Source of the DNA: Blastobasis lacticolella
Lineage: Eukaryota; Arthropoda; Insecta; Lepidoptera; Blastobasidae
Direction: 5' to 3'
NCBI GenBank assembly: GCA_905147135.1
Contig: LR990052.1
Location: 1,309,501 to 1,373,500, forward strand
DNA: 64,000 nucleotides
The notes under the pieces were generated by a model, which was given only the letters and a program-made list of their open reading frames with translations, had not been told where the DNA came from and ran no database searches. A program made the translations under genes and the position numbers. The stretch's first letter is position 1. Every line of letters begins with the position of its first letter. Shown here one piece after another: positions 11,476 to 20,831 of the stretch.

Positions 11476-12360
11476 AAAGATAAAATATTATTTTAGATTT
11501 TTTCAATCTCTTTTACCAAATAAATTTCATTCATCTAAGTCCACGACATCTACAACACAGGGTTCTTATCTATTCTGACTTTAGATAATCAAAACCCTCA
11601 AAACATAAATATCCAACAAATTTTTATTCTTCAACAATTTACATCCATTTTATCTCTCTGCAATCACCGCGAGCACACAGCAAACGAACAATACGGTAAC
11701 CCAACATCAAGCAACAAAGACAATCAAAACTCTGACGACACTCATTTGCAAGTAAAAAGGCGGCGGGATTTCACGCATCCACTACTCCTTACCGTCTCTG
11801 CGGTGTTGCCACGCGAAAAAAATTAAAATAAACAATGGCAACACTCGTCCTACACCCCCAGGCGGTTGGTAATAACCCCTTTGTCCTAAGATTAGCTCGT
11901 AAGGCCAGTAAGAAAGCCAGTGTTGCCAGCCTGCCCGCTAAATTAGCCGAGGTTTTTTGTTAGGATAATAGATGATGGTTGCGAACAATGGTGGTTGTTT
12001 CAGTGTTTTCCGCTAGTTGCGGCGACAAAATGAGAGATGTCCGTGCGAAGAGTGGCTGAGGACTGCTCAGGATTGGGTGCTCTGTGTTTTTCTCAGATAC
12101 TTGCGCTGGTTTCTGTGGGTCCTTTGTATTTCATAGTCTGTTTTTTCAGCTTGGAACCAAGTTTTTTAATACTGCGATTTTAAACAAATACTACACAGTG
12201 ACAAACCTTCAGACAACCCACCGAAACTGTACGATTCATGCATTTAGGTTGCAGGCAACAAAAATGCAGAACTGAAAGTTATAATTGAAATAATGCTACA
12301 GTGCGTACCCACTCATGCATAGTGGTAAGTAAAATAGAACAGGACACAAAGAATTACAAA
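11476..12360. other. No gene recognised
   Basis: No supported coding region. A moderately GC-rich patch at 11760-11960 appears single-copy; its role is unknown. Confidence 0.45.
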
Positions 12361-12970
12361 TATAATATGGGGTACTTCGCAAAGCATATTTGCAGGTAGG
12401 TACCTGAAAAGTCAGCACCCTATCCGGACCCCTTACGTTGCAGATCTCCTGGAAGATGGTGGCCGCGCACCATCAAAAGAACAATAAAAAATATAGAAAA
12501 CGTAAAGTCGAAAAGCACGAAAGTAATAATACTGGATAATATTTTTCTATCACCATCATGTCTACTTCTCATATTGTACTAGGCGGGATCGGTTCAACAA
12601 GTCAATTACATATCTTACTAGAAACCCACCCCGGCTTCGCACGGGTTTTCTCGAGTTTTGTCTATTATAATATGCATGTATTTTACATAAGCTTCCTCAT
12701 TAATCACTCTGTCTATTGGTGAAAACCGCATGAATATCCGTTCAGCAGTTTTTGAGTTTATCGCAAGCCGACAGACAGACACGAAACGTAAGACTATTTT
12801 ATAGTATGTAGTTTCCTTTGCATTTTAACATAGGATTGTTTAGAAGCCGTAGCTATTATTACCTTAAATTCGCCGCATTCGCTAACCTTAGGTTGCAGAT
12901 GTACTGGACGACGACAGTCGTCGCTTTCCATCAGGTTGGCCATCCGCCCTAGTGCCTCTCTAGACAACAA
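12361..12970. repeat. Cluster of decayed repeats
   Basis: Three fragments sit here. 12365-12475 matches 26885-26990 and 51635-51780 (GGGGTTCTTCAAAAAGCATG type). 12638-12785 is related to the 2775 repeat (ATCCGTTCAGCAGTTTTTGA). 12880-12960 carries TTGCAGATGT...CTTTCCATCAGG, the end of the same family as the first fragment. None codes for anything. Confidence 0.5.
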
Positions 12971-13062
12971 AAAAATCATTAAGATATCCGTCCAAAAACT
13001 TACACCAGTTACTTAAATAATCTTAAACTCGCCCATCGACACCTAGTGGTCATCTTGTGGTT

Positions 13063-13375
13063 AATATTCAGGTTATGCTCTCGCGCACGAGAGCCTGGGG
13101 TCCACCTTGACCATGATGCAAGATTTGGCAGATCAGGTAATTAAAGTGGACCGACGGCCATCTGACCCTGCTACCAGGGGAACCTGTCACATGTGACGGC
13201 TAAATGTGCAGGTTTCATCACCACATTTTCCCTCACCGTGAAAGCGTCGGTTCGTATTCAACTAAGGTGCCTATAAAACTCAGAAAAGAGTCATTAGTAC
13301 ATGGCTGCAGTGGGATTCGAACCCGGAACCTCTCTCTTACGACTCAAATGCCATAACCACTCACCCAGCATCCCA
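13063..13375 (-). mobile_element. SINE-B copy, full length, reversed
   Basis: The minus strand reads from a tRNA-like head with GGTTCGAATCCCACTGC (plus-strand about 13311-13327), through a body with the GACGCTTTCACGGTGAGGGA block, to the tail GAGCATAACCTGAATATTAA at about 13063-13083. Head and tail are both retained. Confidence 0.75.
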
Positions 13376-14332
13376 TATTATAACCCCTAAACCCGCCTAA
13401 AAAATCCCAAAAAACCTCTAACATCACCAATACCGCGGCAAGGCAGGTAACCCCCATTACCGGCTTTTAAAAATAAATCCTCCTAACCCCCCCAATACGG
13501 GGCCAAAAGGAATTAATGCAAAACAAAAGTGGCGCTATCTCGATGGCTTGGTGGGCGGAGACAGCACTAAATTACTGGATGGGCGTCAACCCTCAGCCAT
13601 GTATCAATCAGGCCTCGTAGATTTATGGGACAGCTCGCCTCGCAATCGTTAGCTCGCGCGACGAAAATGTGTTACTGTTATCCCCTGAACGTCTTTTGCT
13701 TTCCCGGGCTTTTTTCTCCCGACGCGCGCGGGGTTAATTTGCCGAGTGCCGGCCATCTTTTTTTCCGTCGATGCGCAATTGTTTTCGGATTGTGCTGCGG
13801 ATTGTTGGGGTTGGCATGTTGGTTTTAAGGTAACAATTAATATGAGTGGAGCTGGAGTTCATGTAGGTACAGTTGGGAAACTGAGTGATTTCTGTCTGGC
13901 AAATGTAATTTTTTTAAACATTCAGTTTGCTCGACTGTACTCGAGTTTTGGCGTGTATTTGGATCCAATACAGTTTTTAATGTCAAATTTTTAAGAGAGC
14001 CGATTGGCTTCCTGCCACCATCATCTCATCATCAGTTCCGGCTTATGCTTTCTTACATTTTTAGTAAGAAAGTAATAAAATCAAAGTCAAAGTCCTTTTT
14101 CATGCCTGGACATAAAATAATTGTAAAGAGAGATTCAATAAAGCAAATACTGAGGGTAAAAATTAATCTATAGGTTAGTTTATGACTATTTTAGGTAGTG
14201 TACTTACACACTTATCACAAATAGTACCAAGATACTTATGTAAGTAAAGTAACTTTACCAACTATGCACAAGCACTGTGATAGCTTACAGTGCTCGTCTG
14301 CTAAGTGCTCTCTGCGTTCAATAAGCGGCTCC
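13376..14332. other. No gene recognised; GC-rich patch
   Basis: 13480-13830 is a GC-rich patch with short open frames of 67 and 82 codons that resemble nothing I know. It may be single-copy conserved DNA, but the sequence alone does not show this. The remainder is A+T-rich. Confidence 0.4.
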
Positions 14333-14343
14333 ATGATTGATCA

Positions 14344-14720
14344 TTGTGGGCCTTATAAGAAAGCTCACTGTTACCCAAAGGGCAATGGAAAGAGCTATGC
14401 TCGGAGTTACTTTGCGCGATCGAATCAGAAATGAGGAGATACACAAGCGAACCAAGACCACCGACATAGCTCTAAGGATTGCCAGACTGAAGTGGCAGTG
14501 GGCAGGGCACATAGCTCGAAGAACAGATGGCCGATGGGGCAGTAAAGTTCTCGACTGGCGACCACGTACCGGCAGACGCAGCGTGGGTAGGCCTCCTACG
14601 AGGTGGAGCGACGACCTGGTAAGGATCGCAGGTACTAGCTGGATGCGGAAAGCACAGGACCGGCCTTTGTGGAGATCTCTGGAGGAGGCCTATGCCCAGC
14701 TGTGGGCGTCTTCTGGCTGA
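14344..14720 (+). pseudogene. RTE-like reverse transcriptase C-terminus (5-prime truncated)
   Basis: The frame is open for about 125 codons to the natural stop at 14718-14720. It has the tail typical of lepidopteran endonuclease-reverse transcriptase ORFs: LIRKLTVTQRAMERAML, then RIRNEEIHKRTK, LKWQWAGHIARRTDGRWG, and RPRTGRRSVGRPPTRWSDD. The endonuclease, polymerase fingers and catalytic palm are missing, so it encodes no activity. The open frame suggests a fairly young insertion. The first codons are supplied by flanking DNA, so no start codon belongs to the element. Confidence 0.85.
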
Positions 14721-14739
14721 TATGATGATGATGATTATG
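14344..14739 (+). mobile_element. RTE-like LINE, 5-prime truncated, with target duplications
   Basis: This 396-bp insertion carries the reverse-transcriptase C-terminus and a tail of TGATGA-type repeats (14718-14739). It is bounded by an 11-bp direct repeat, ATGATTGATCA, at 14333-14343 and 14740-14750. Truncation, microsatellite tail and target duplication fit an RTE-clade non-LTR retrotransposon. Confidence 0.85.
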
Positions 14740-14750
14740 ATGATTGATCA

Positions 14751-14983
14751 ATTTCATTCGATTTGATGGCCGCATAGTGCCGATACTCAAGTATTGGCAA
14801 TACTTGAGTGGCGAGAGATATATTGTCAGTAACTCAAAGGAAGTAACATTTCTAAATACGGGTTTAGTACACTTTCCTTTTTCGTGAATATGTGGCTGAA
14901 AAGTAAAACTGCCAAGAGGATGTATGGTCGATCAGTTTCTTTTACTTATAAAACCCACACAAGAGTATATAAGAAATAAATAA
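14751..14983. repeat. Unassigned spacer with 12-bp hairpin
   Basis: A 12-bp inverted repeat with a single-base loop spans 14785-14796 and 14798-14809 (ACTCAAGTATTG and its inverse). No gene is seen here. Confidence 0.55.
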
Positions 14984-15215
14984 TAAATATTCGTGGACAA
15001 ATTCACACAGCGCCATCTAGCCCCAAAGTAAGCAAAGCTTGTGTTATGGGTGCTAGATTACTTCAATACTTTTTTAAATACATACTTATTATACATAGAA
15101 CACCCAGACCCGTAACAGAAATTTAAATTCATCATTTCAATTTCTGCCCGGCCGGGAATCGAACCCGGGACTTCTTGCGTGGCAGATGTTGACCATTGAC
15201 CACTCAGGTCGTAAG
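14984..15215 (-). mobile_element. SINE-A copy, full length, reversed
   Basis: The plus strand shows the inverse of the SINE-A 3-prime block (CACAGCGCCATCTAGCCCCA at 15005-15024) and of the tRNA-like head (GGAATCGAACCCGGGAC, CCACTCAGGTC at 15201-15210). It is one of the better preserved copies, directly left of the repeat that hosts the LTR element. Confidence 0.85.
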
Positions 15216-15299
15216 TACTATCGCTGCGAAAAGTCGAAGGTCACCATAAAAATTTGTTTGTACCAGATTATGCACGGACAGACCAACGTTTCATAGGTC
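15216..15299. repeat. Left half of the repeat hosting the LTR element; target duplication copy 1
   Basis: The segment containing GCACGGACAGACCAACGTTT matches 50628-50650. It stops at the LTR boundary and resumes after 21968, where ACTACAAAGTGGAATTTTTT matches 50682-50699. The last four bases, GGTC (15296-15299), are repeated at 21969-21972 as the target site duplication. Confidence 0.8.
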
Positions 15300-16436
15300 T
15301 GTGACGGGGTGGCGTCTCAGAGGGAGCTGGCCACTGTCGCCACGGGTCTGTTTAAACCCCAGACGGGTTGCTATCTCTGGGAATGAGGGATCTTGCTTAG
15401 TGAAACCATCGATAGTAATGATTTACAACTCACGTTTATTAAAACAACATATTAACCTATGTAATACATGGTACTTAACTTGAATAACTTAGCCTAGTGG
15501 GCGATACCTATGTATCGGCGCTTAATTCTTACGACTTAACTTAGCGATTCTGCCGCGGGTGTTACCCGGGTTCCTCGTTACACAACTCTCCCTAACGGAC
15601 TTAGACGGTTCCCGACCCACCGACATTCATACCCTACGTGGCGATCACGACGGAACGGACCGTTCCCCTAAATCACGGCGAATACGATAATCTACCCCGG
15701 ACGCGTTTTCTACACGGAGGTTTAACGGGCGCGGATTGAGGACTAGCGCGGGCTAAGTCCTATCCCTAATCGTCCCGGTCTAGTTTTACCTACATGGGTT
15801 GAGCCTAAGTCCTAACCTGATTTGGTTCCCCCCTCTAAGCCAGGCTGTCTACTCGGCGACCCCAAGCCGACAGTCCGGATGCCTGGTTGGACCCCTTCCT
15901 CCGGGATCACCAGTTCCTAACTCCCCATTTGTTCCCTATCCCCACCTAATCCCCCCTAAGCCCAACTGTCTACTCGGCGACCCCTAAGCCGACAGTTAGG
16001 GTACCTGGATAGACCCCTTCCTCCGGGATCTCCAGTACCTCGTCGTCTCGGCAACCCCAAGCCGACGGAAACTAATTACTCAAAAACCGGATGCGAACCT
16101 AAGGCCGGTACCGTTAGAACTGACTTCACATCCTGGTCTCGAGCCTCTTGAGTGAACATCGGGTGCGGGTCGTTAGCGCGATGCAGAGTCGGTCGTCCCG
16201 GGGGCTGCCGTTGTTTCGCCGGTCCGTCTCGTTAGCGCGATGCAGGATCGTGCGCCGGTGACGCGGCCTTGCTGCTGGGTGTGGGAGGGGCGGTGTAGCG
16301 CGGCGGCGCGGGGGCCGTGCGGATGCGCGCGTCACGCGCGGCGCGGTGCCAGTCCCCGGCGTCTCGCTCGCCTACCGGACGGGTGACCGCTGCTCGATGA
16401 CTCGGCGGCGGTCCGGGCTTGTAACGCTTCGTTACA
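15300..16436 (-). repeat. 3-prime LTR of the minus-strand retrotransposon
   Basis: On the minus strand it starts TGTAACGAAGCGTTACA (a 7-bp palindrome around AAG) and ends GTCACA, giving TG...CA ends. Against the right LTR I find one difference (T at 15315, A at 20847) and no length change. A poly(A) signal AATAAA lies on the minus strand at 15435-15440. Inside are imperfect direct repeats around 15847, 15965 and 16046, each with CTCGGC...GCCGAC arms. Confidence 0.95.
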
Positions 16437-16448
16437 TTCCCCCCCCAC
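16437..16448 (-). other. Polypurine tract
   Basis: The minus strand reads GTGGGGGGGGAA directly before the LTR start TGTAACG. This is the place and composition expected of the plus-strand primer of an LTR retrotransposon. Confidence 0.85.
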
Positions 16449-18218
16449 TTGCGAAGATTTTCACCTGTGGATGAAAATCACCTGTCAGTAAAGCTGTGAA
16501 AGTAGGATAACCCCCAAAGGATCGCGGGATTACCCCTCCTATCCGGCCTATTGTCCCTACAAGGCACGACCGTTGTGTCAGGCACGACTTCCGTGTGACA
16601 CCACTATACAGGCAAAGCCCCGCTATGTATATCAGTACTTTGATATCGACATTATCGCGCATAGTGTGATTCTACAAGTATTATGTTTGCAACTTCATCA
16701 AGTTGTATAACTTTACTGCGTTCACATCTGAATCAGATTGATCGTGCCTTTTGAGCATGGCTCAATTGCTGAACTGGATGTAGCACTCTGTACTCGTGTA
16801 CACGTGACTAAGTGTGGTACAGTGTCGTCGACCCGTTGGTTCTGACGAATGGTGCCCGTCTGGCACGTTGACGGCGGCGGTGGCTGCAGCGGCAGCGTTG
16901 AAGGTGACGGCGGGTGAGACGCTGCGCTATGCCTCTCGCCTCGGACATTGTCCTCCTGTGAAAGGTAGTGACTGTTTACATTCTATCTATAAAACGTACA
17001 AACGGATAACATATTTAACGTTATTATTTTAAACTCGACTGATATACTCCTCTGTATACGGTCTTGACGGTGACGTTTTTGGCTTCAGGTCATCATGACT
17101 CTTATTCATCTGTCGTTGGATTCCCTATATATATATATGCCGCGCATTTGGAACATTTATCTATCGCGATGTAGAATACGGTGCCGCGGTAAAAGTGAGA
17201 ACATTCTTAATTCTTGTAAGTTTTTCGTTTCTCCTAACATTGCAAAGGCCGTTACCAATCTTTAACGTCCTACCATCCTGACTCGATATCCCTTACAATA
17301 TCAATATACTTTATACAATTCTATTACATTTCTATGTAAACGGGAAATGTAGGGTAGTTCTCTTTTTACCCTTTTTTGTTTTCGTATCTTTTTATATGTT
17401 GTAATTTTTCTTATTATCTGCACTTTTCCTTTTGTAAATACTTTATTCCTTTTTTTTTTAACTTGTTTTTTTTTAATTTCTATTTTATCGCATGCATCAT
17501 TTCCGTTTTACATTACAAATACTTCATGGATGAAGGTAAACACAAGTCATACCACGGTTAAGTAAATTTCTAGTTACGTTACTTGCATATATTTGTTAAC
17601 CTACAATTTAGAAACAAAATCCGTAATTTAAATTCCCGCGCTTCCCCTATTCCTGATTTTAGTTTCCAGGTTTAGATATCTGGCTTATTGTTTTCGTTCC
17701 TGACCCTTCAATTGTATGTAGTAGCGCCTGTTGTTTTTGTTTAGGCAAATACATTTTTTTTTGTTTTCGTACTTACAATCGCTGTAGGCGTTCCGATCGA
17801 GCAACCAAGTTGTGTTTACTGCTGTGTTTTGCGGTTTAGGAGGGCTTGTCCCCCTTTGTAATCTTCCGGACCACCTTTAGGAGTTTGTATTTCGTGGTTG
17901 CATTGTGAATGCCATACAATTGGGTGATACTATGGTCTCCGGTATTGATTCGTGGCGTCCGCTGTGATTCATTGGTTGAGTTGGTCGGTAGCTTAACTCG
18001 CAATGTGTGTTCAAATCTGAGGTCACTTTTTTATTTATTTTTTTACTAAAGCCTTCGTGTTTCTACGGTTAAGAGGAACGGTTGGCTTGCTGGGCTTTTC
18101 GGTTCGGATCCGGGTTTAAAAAAAAAAAATTCTCGATGATTACGGACGGTAGGTACGGAATGAAGTATTTTTATGGACGGATTAGTTCATTTTCGGCTTG
18201 TATTATGTACTTCACGTT
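16449..18218 (-). other. Non-coding 3-prime region of the LTR element
   Basis: In a complete element this position would hold the integrase core and C-terminus. Translating the minus strand just past the ORF stop gives a stop-ridden, unrelated frame with an A-run (18120-18129). No DDE-type integrase motif was recognised. Whether it is a decayed remnant or captured sequence cannot be told here. 17000-17900 is A+T-rich; 16810-16940 is GC-rich. Confidence 0.7.
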
Positions 18219-20405
18219 TTATTGTGGGTGGTGTTTCCGACACCTCTTACATTCCCTTACATATTTCGCAACATCGCGATACATCCCTGGCCAGTAATAT
18301 TCCTGCGCCAGCTTCTGTAGCGTCTTTGAGGTTCCTCGATGTTGTGCGAATCGGTCAACATGACACTGTTGAAGAATACGTATTCTTTCTTCACCTGGTA
18401 TACATAGCTTCCACTCGGTTTCGGGTAGAATATTAATTTTATACGACGGTGTTATTATTTTTCGGAACAATCTACCCTCATTTATGCGATAATTGCTGTT
18501 TGCTTGCGGATCTTCCGTTATCTTATCACGAAGTCGGTTATACCACTCGGTTGGTTTCTTGACGGGATTTATCGGGTTACTGCGGCGCGGAGAACTGTGT
18601 GAGCTACTTGATTGCTTCACCTGTTCATTTTGTACGGAATTTATCTTCGGTTGCTTCGGGTTCGGAAAACTGTGTGGAGTGTATAATTTTTCCACAGGTT
18701 TATTATTTATGTTCGGTTTCGGCGTGAACGGAGAACTGCGTAGGTATTCCGTTTTCCCTACATGTTCGGATTTATTTTCCCTTTTCGGCGGTCTCGGGGA
18801 ACTATGTGGTTTTCCCGAGTTTTCGACATGTTCGTTGCGGTTTTTAATTTTCGGACGGATTATAGAACTGCGTGGGGTTTTCTGCTTTTCCACATGTTCG
18901 ATCTTCTTGGTTGGTTTTGATTTCGGAGTCTTAGGGTTCCGTGGGCGAATATTTTTGTTCGCGGGTTCCGTACGGTTTACGCGGATTTGGGAACTGAGTG
19001 GGGTTTTTGAGTTTCCCCCAGGTTCACTATTCCTCGTAGGTTTTAGCGGTCTTTTAGGGTTCAATAGAAAACTTTCTCTTGCTACGGGTTCGGTACGATT
19101 CGATTCGGTATTCACTGTCTGTATGGAACAGGAACAGGCCACATTGCGCGGCGGCGTTATTTTCGGGGATTCCGGCTGTTGTCGCCTAGCTCCAGGTTTT
19201 ATCCACTCTGTGGTGAAGCCGGTTTTCCGTAACAAGTCCATGCCTATTATTACTCTCTTTGCATGCGGTAAATAGTCGATGTGATGCTCTAATTTGGTGT
19301 TGTTTAGTTCTATGTCAACTTTTATTGTTTTCTCGGTCTGTGTTTCGGACTGGTCTGCTAATAAGATGGTCTTCTTGTCGGTAGGTACGATTTTCGGCAT
19401 GGCTATGTTCGACAGAACTGCTTCGTTAATGTAGGAATTAGTGGACCCCGTGTCCACCAAAGCGGAGTACGTTTGTCCCTCTATTTTAATCGACGTGAAA
19501 ATGCGGATGTCCTTGTGATTTACTAGTTCGATGGTGTTAGCTTCCGGCTTTAGATAATTATTATGAGACACCCTTTTGTCTCGGCAACAGTTTTTCCAAT
19601 CTTTGCCCATAATACCGCAATTGGAACAAAATATAATTCTTTTCGATCTACACTCCCTTAGAGAATGACCTCGTTTCCCGCAGTTCCAACAGCACACCTT
19701 AGCGTCGTAGTCCGGACCTACTCGCGCTCCCGGTTGGTGTGTTGATTGCTGACGCGTATCTACTCCATTCGTTGCGGACGTACTTATTCGTTTACTTCTT
19801 CGGTATTCTTCGGCGCGGATATCTTCGTAGCTCTTTGCTAACGTAATTAGCTCTTTTAGGTCCGTAAAATCTTTACGCTTTATATAGAAACGGTATTTTG
19901 TGTCTAGATTTTCATAAGTTCTTTCTAGTTTTTCGGATTGCGTCAATTTACCGTATCGTCGCATCATAGTTTGTATATCGTTCAGATACTGGACAAACGG
20001 TTCGGTGTATCCTTGTTTCCTATTTATTATTTTCTCTAGCAATTTATTGTCATACCCTCTTGGATAGTAATAAAATTTAAAATCGTCGGTGAACTGTTTC
20101 CACGAGTCCCATTCGTCTTTGTTATTTCGGTACCATAATTGCGCTTCGCCGCGTAATAATTTCGGGAGTGCTTGCATTAGCTTTTTCTCTGAGATTTCTA
20201 TGGAACTAACTATCTCGTCTAGTCGTTCTAGAAAATCTACCGGGTCTCCTGTGGTGTCAAACGTCATCTCACATTCGGCTAGTATCCGGTTCAATGCGTT
20301 AATTTCCGACATTGTGGGCGTTTGTAATTCGCGGGATTCTTCGAATTCTTGATCTTCTTGTAATTGTTTCGCGGCGGGCAAGTTTATTTTCCCGGGTTTT
20401 GACAT
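18219..20405 (-). CDS. Gag-protease-linker-HHCC polyprotein of an RT-less LTR element
   Basis: This 728-residue intact ORF starts MSKPGKINLP. Residues 40-200 are a Ty3/gypsy-type Gag capsid (motif EAQLWYRNNKDEWDSW near 87-102). A CCHC zinc knuckle uses C239, C242, H247 and C252. A second knuckle, C260-C263-K268-C273, has lysine in place of histidine. Residues 305-395 are a retropepsin-type aspartic protease with the active-site triad D318-T319-G320 and the later VIIGMDLL motif. Residues 432-617 are a basic Pro/Ser-rich linker of degenerate ~22-25-residue repeats (EHVE...TPRSS type) standing where RT and RNase H would be. Residues 618-728 are the pre-integrase region and HHCC zinc domain (H682, H689, C719, C722; YYWPGM at 703-708). 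The frame stops six residues after the last zinc ligand, before any DDE core. The domain order is clear; function of the fusion is inference. Confidence 0.93.
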   Translation of the reverse strand: MSKPGKINLPAAKQLQEDQEFEESRELQTPTMSEINALNRILAECEMTFDTTGDPVDFLERLDEIVSSIEISEKKLMQALPKLLRGEAQLWYRNNKDEWDSWKQFTDDFKFYYYPRGYDNKLLEKIINRKQGYTEPFVQYLNDIQTMMRRYGKLTQSEKLERTYENLDTKYRFYIKRKDFTDLKELITLAKSYEDIRAEEYRRSKRISTSATNGVDTRQQSTHQPGARVGPDYDAKVCCWNCGKRGHSLRECRSKRIIFCSNCGIMGKDWKNCCRDKRVSHNNYLKPEANTIELVNHKDIRIFTSIKIEGQTYSALVDTGSTNSYINEAVLSNIAMPKIVPTDKKTILLADQSETQTEKTIKVDIELNNTKLEHHIDYLPHAKRVIIGMDLLRKTGFTTEWIKPGARRQQPESPKITPPRNVACSCSIQTVNTESNRTEPVARESFLLNPKRPLKPTRNSEPGGNSKTPLSSQIRVNRTEPANKNIRPRNPKTPKSKPTKKIEHVEKQKTPRSSIIRPKIKNRNEHVENSGKPHSSPRPPKRENKSEHVGKTEYLRSSPFTPKPNINNKPVEKLYTPHSFPNPKQPKINSVQNEQVKQSSSSHSSPRRSNPINPVKKPTEWYNRLRDKITEDPQANSNYRINEGRLFRKIITPSYKINILPETEWKLCIPGEERIRILQQCHVDRFAQHRGTSKTLQKLAQEYYWPGMYRDVAKYVRECKRCRKHHPQ

Positions 20406-20816
20406 ACCAATGTATTAACTTACTTAATTAATATTCTCTAGTAACTTATTTGCTATACTTTATTTCAGACCGTTCCGGTACTGTGAAATAAAATACAACC
20501 GGGTTTATTATATGTTAGCTATTCGGTTATTTCATACGGATTGGAACCAGGATGGTAGGCAATATCGGCAATTACTTCGGACGGCTTAACGGTTTTTATT
20601 TCGGACGGTAATAATCGGTATTTTAACAGTGTTTGCCTACTCCTATAGTCCCTACTATTCGGAAATTTTATTAAACACCCTTCTATTTAACGCGGTGTAA
20701 GATCCCCTTTCTTTTCATGTGACTGGCGTGTGTCTGGACACCGCGGTCTAGTTTTGCCTCGAGTTCCGCTTGTGCGATAACTTGCTCGTTAGTCGCAAGT
20801 GAAAATCTAGACTTTT
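20406..20816 (-). other. 5-prime leader of the LTR element
   Basis: Untranslated region between the primer-binding site and the ORF start, about 410 nt. It would contain any packaging signal; none can be recognised from sequence. Confidence 0.7.
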
Positions 20817-20829
20817 ACGTTGGGCGCCA
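20817..20829 (-). other. Primer-binding site, tRNA-Lys type
   Basis: The minus strand reads TGGCGCCCAACGT, two bases (AT) inside the 5-prime LTR. These 13 bases equal the start of the primer-binding site used with tRNA-Lys(1,2) in retroelements. Confidence 0.85.
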
Positions 20830-20831
20830 AT

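Noticed and set aside
15799..15987. Short open frames inside both LTRs (also 21331-21519, 16126-16335 and 21658-21867)
   Set aside because: Their identity between the two LTRs only reflects LTR identity; no protein family is recognised.
15840..16075. CRISPR-like repetition
   Set aside because: The direct repeats are few, diverged and unevenly spaced within an LTR of a eukaryotic retrotransposon. No CRISPR array is present in the window.
18493..19275. 260-codon plus-strand open frame
   Set aside because: It lies antisense to the protease-linker region of the retrotransposon ORF. Its repeat pattern mirrors the linker repeats, and it has no recognisable domain.
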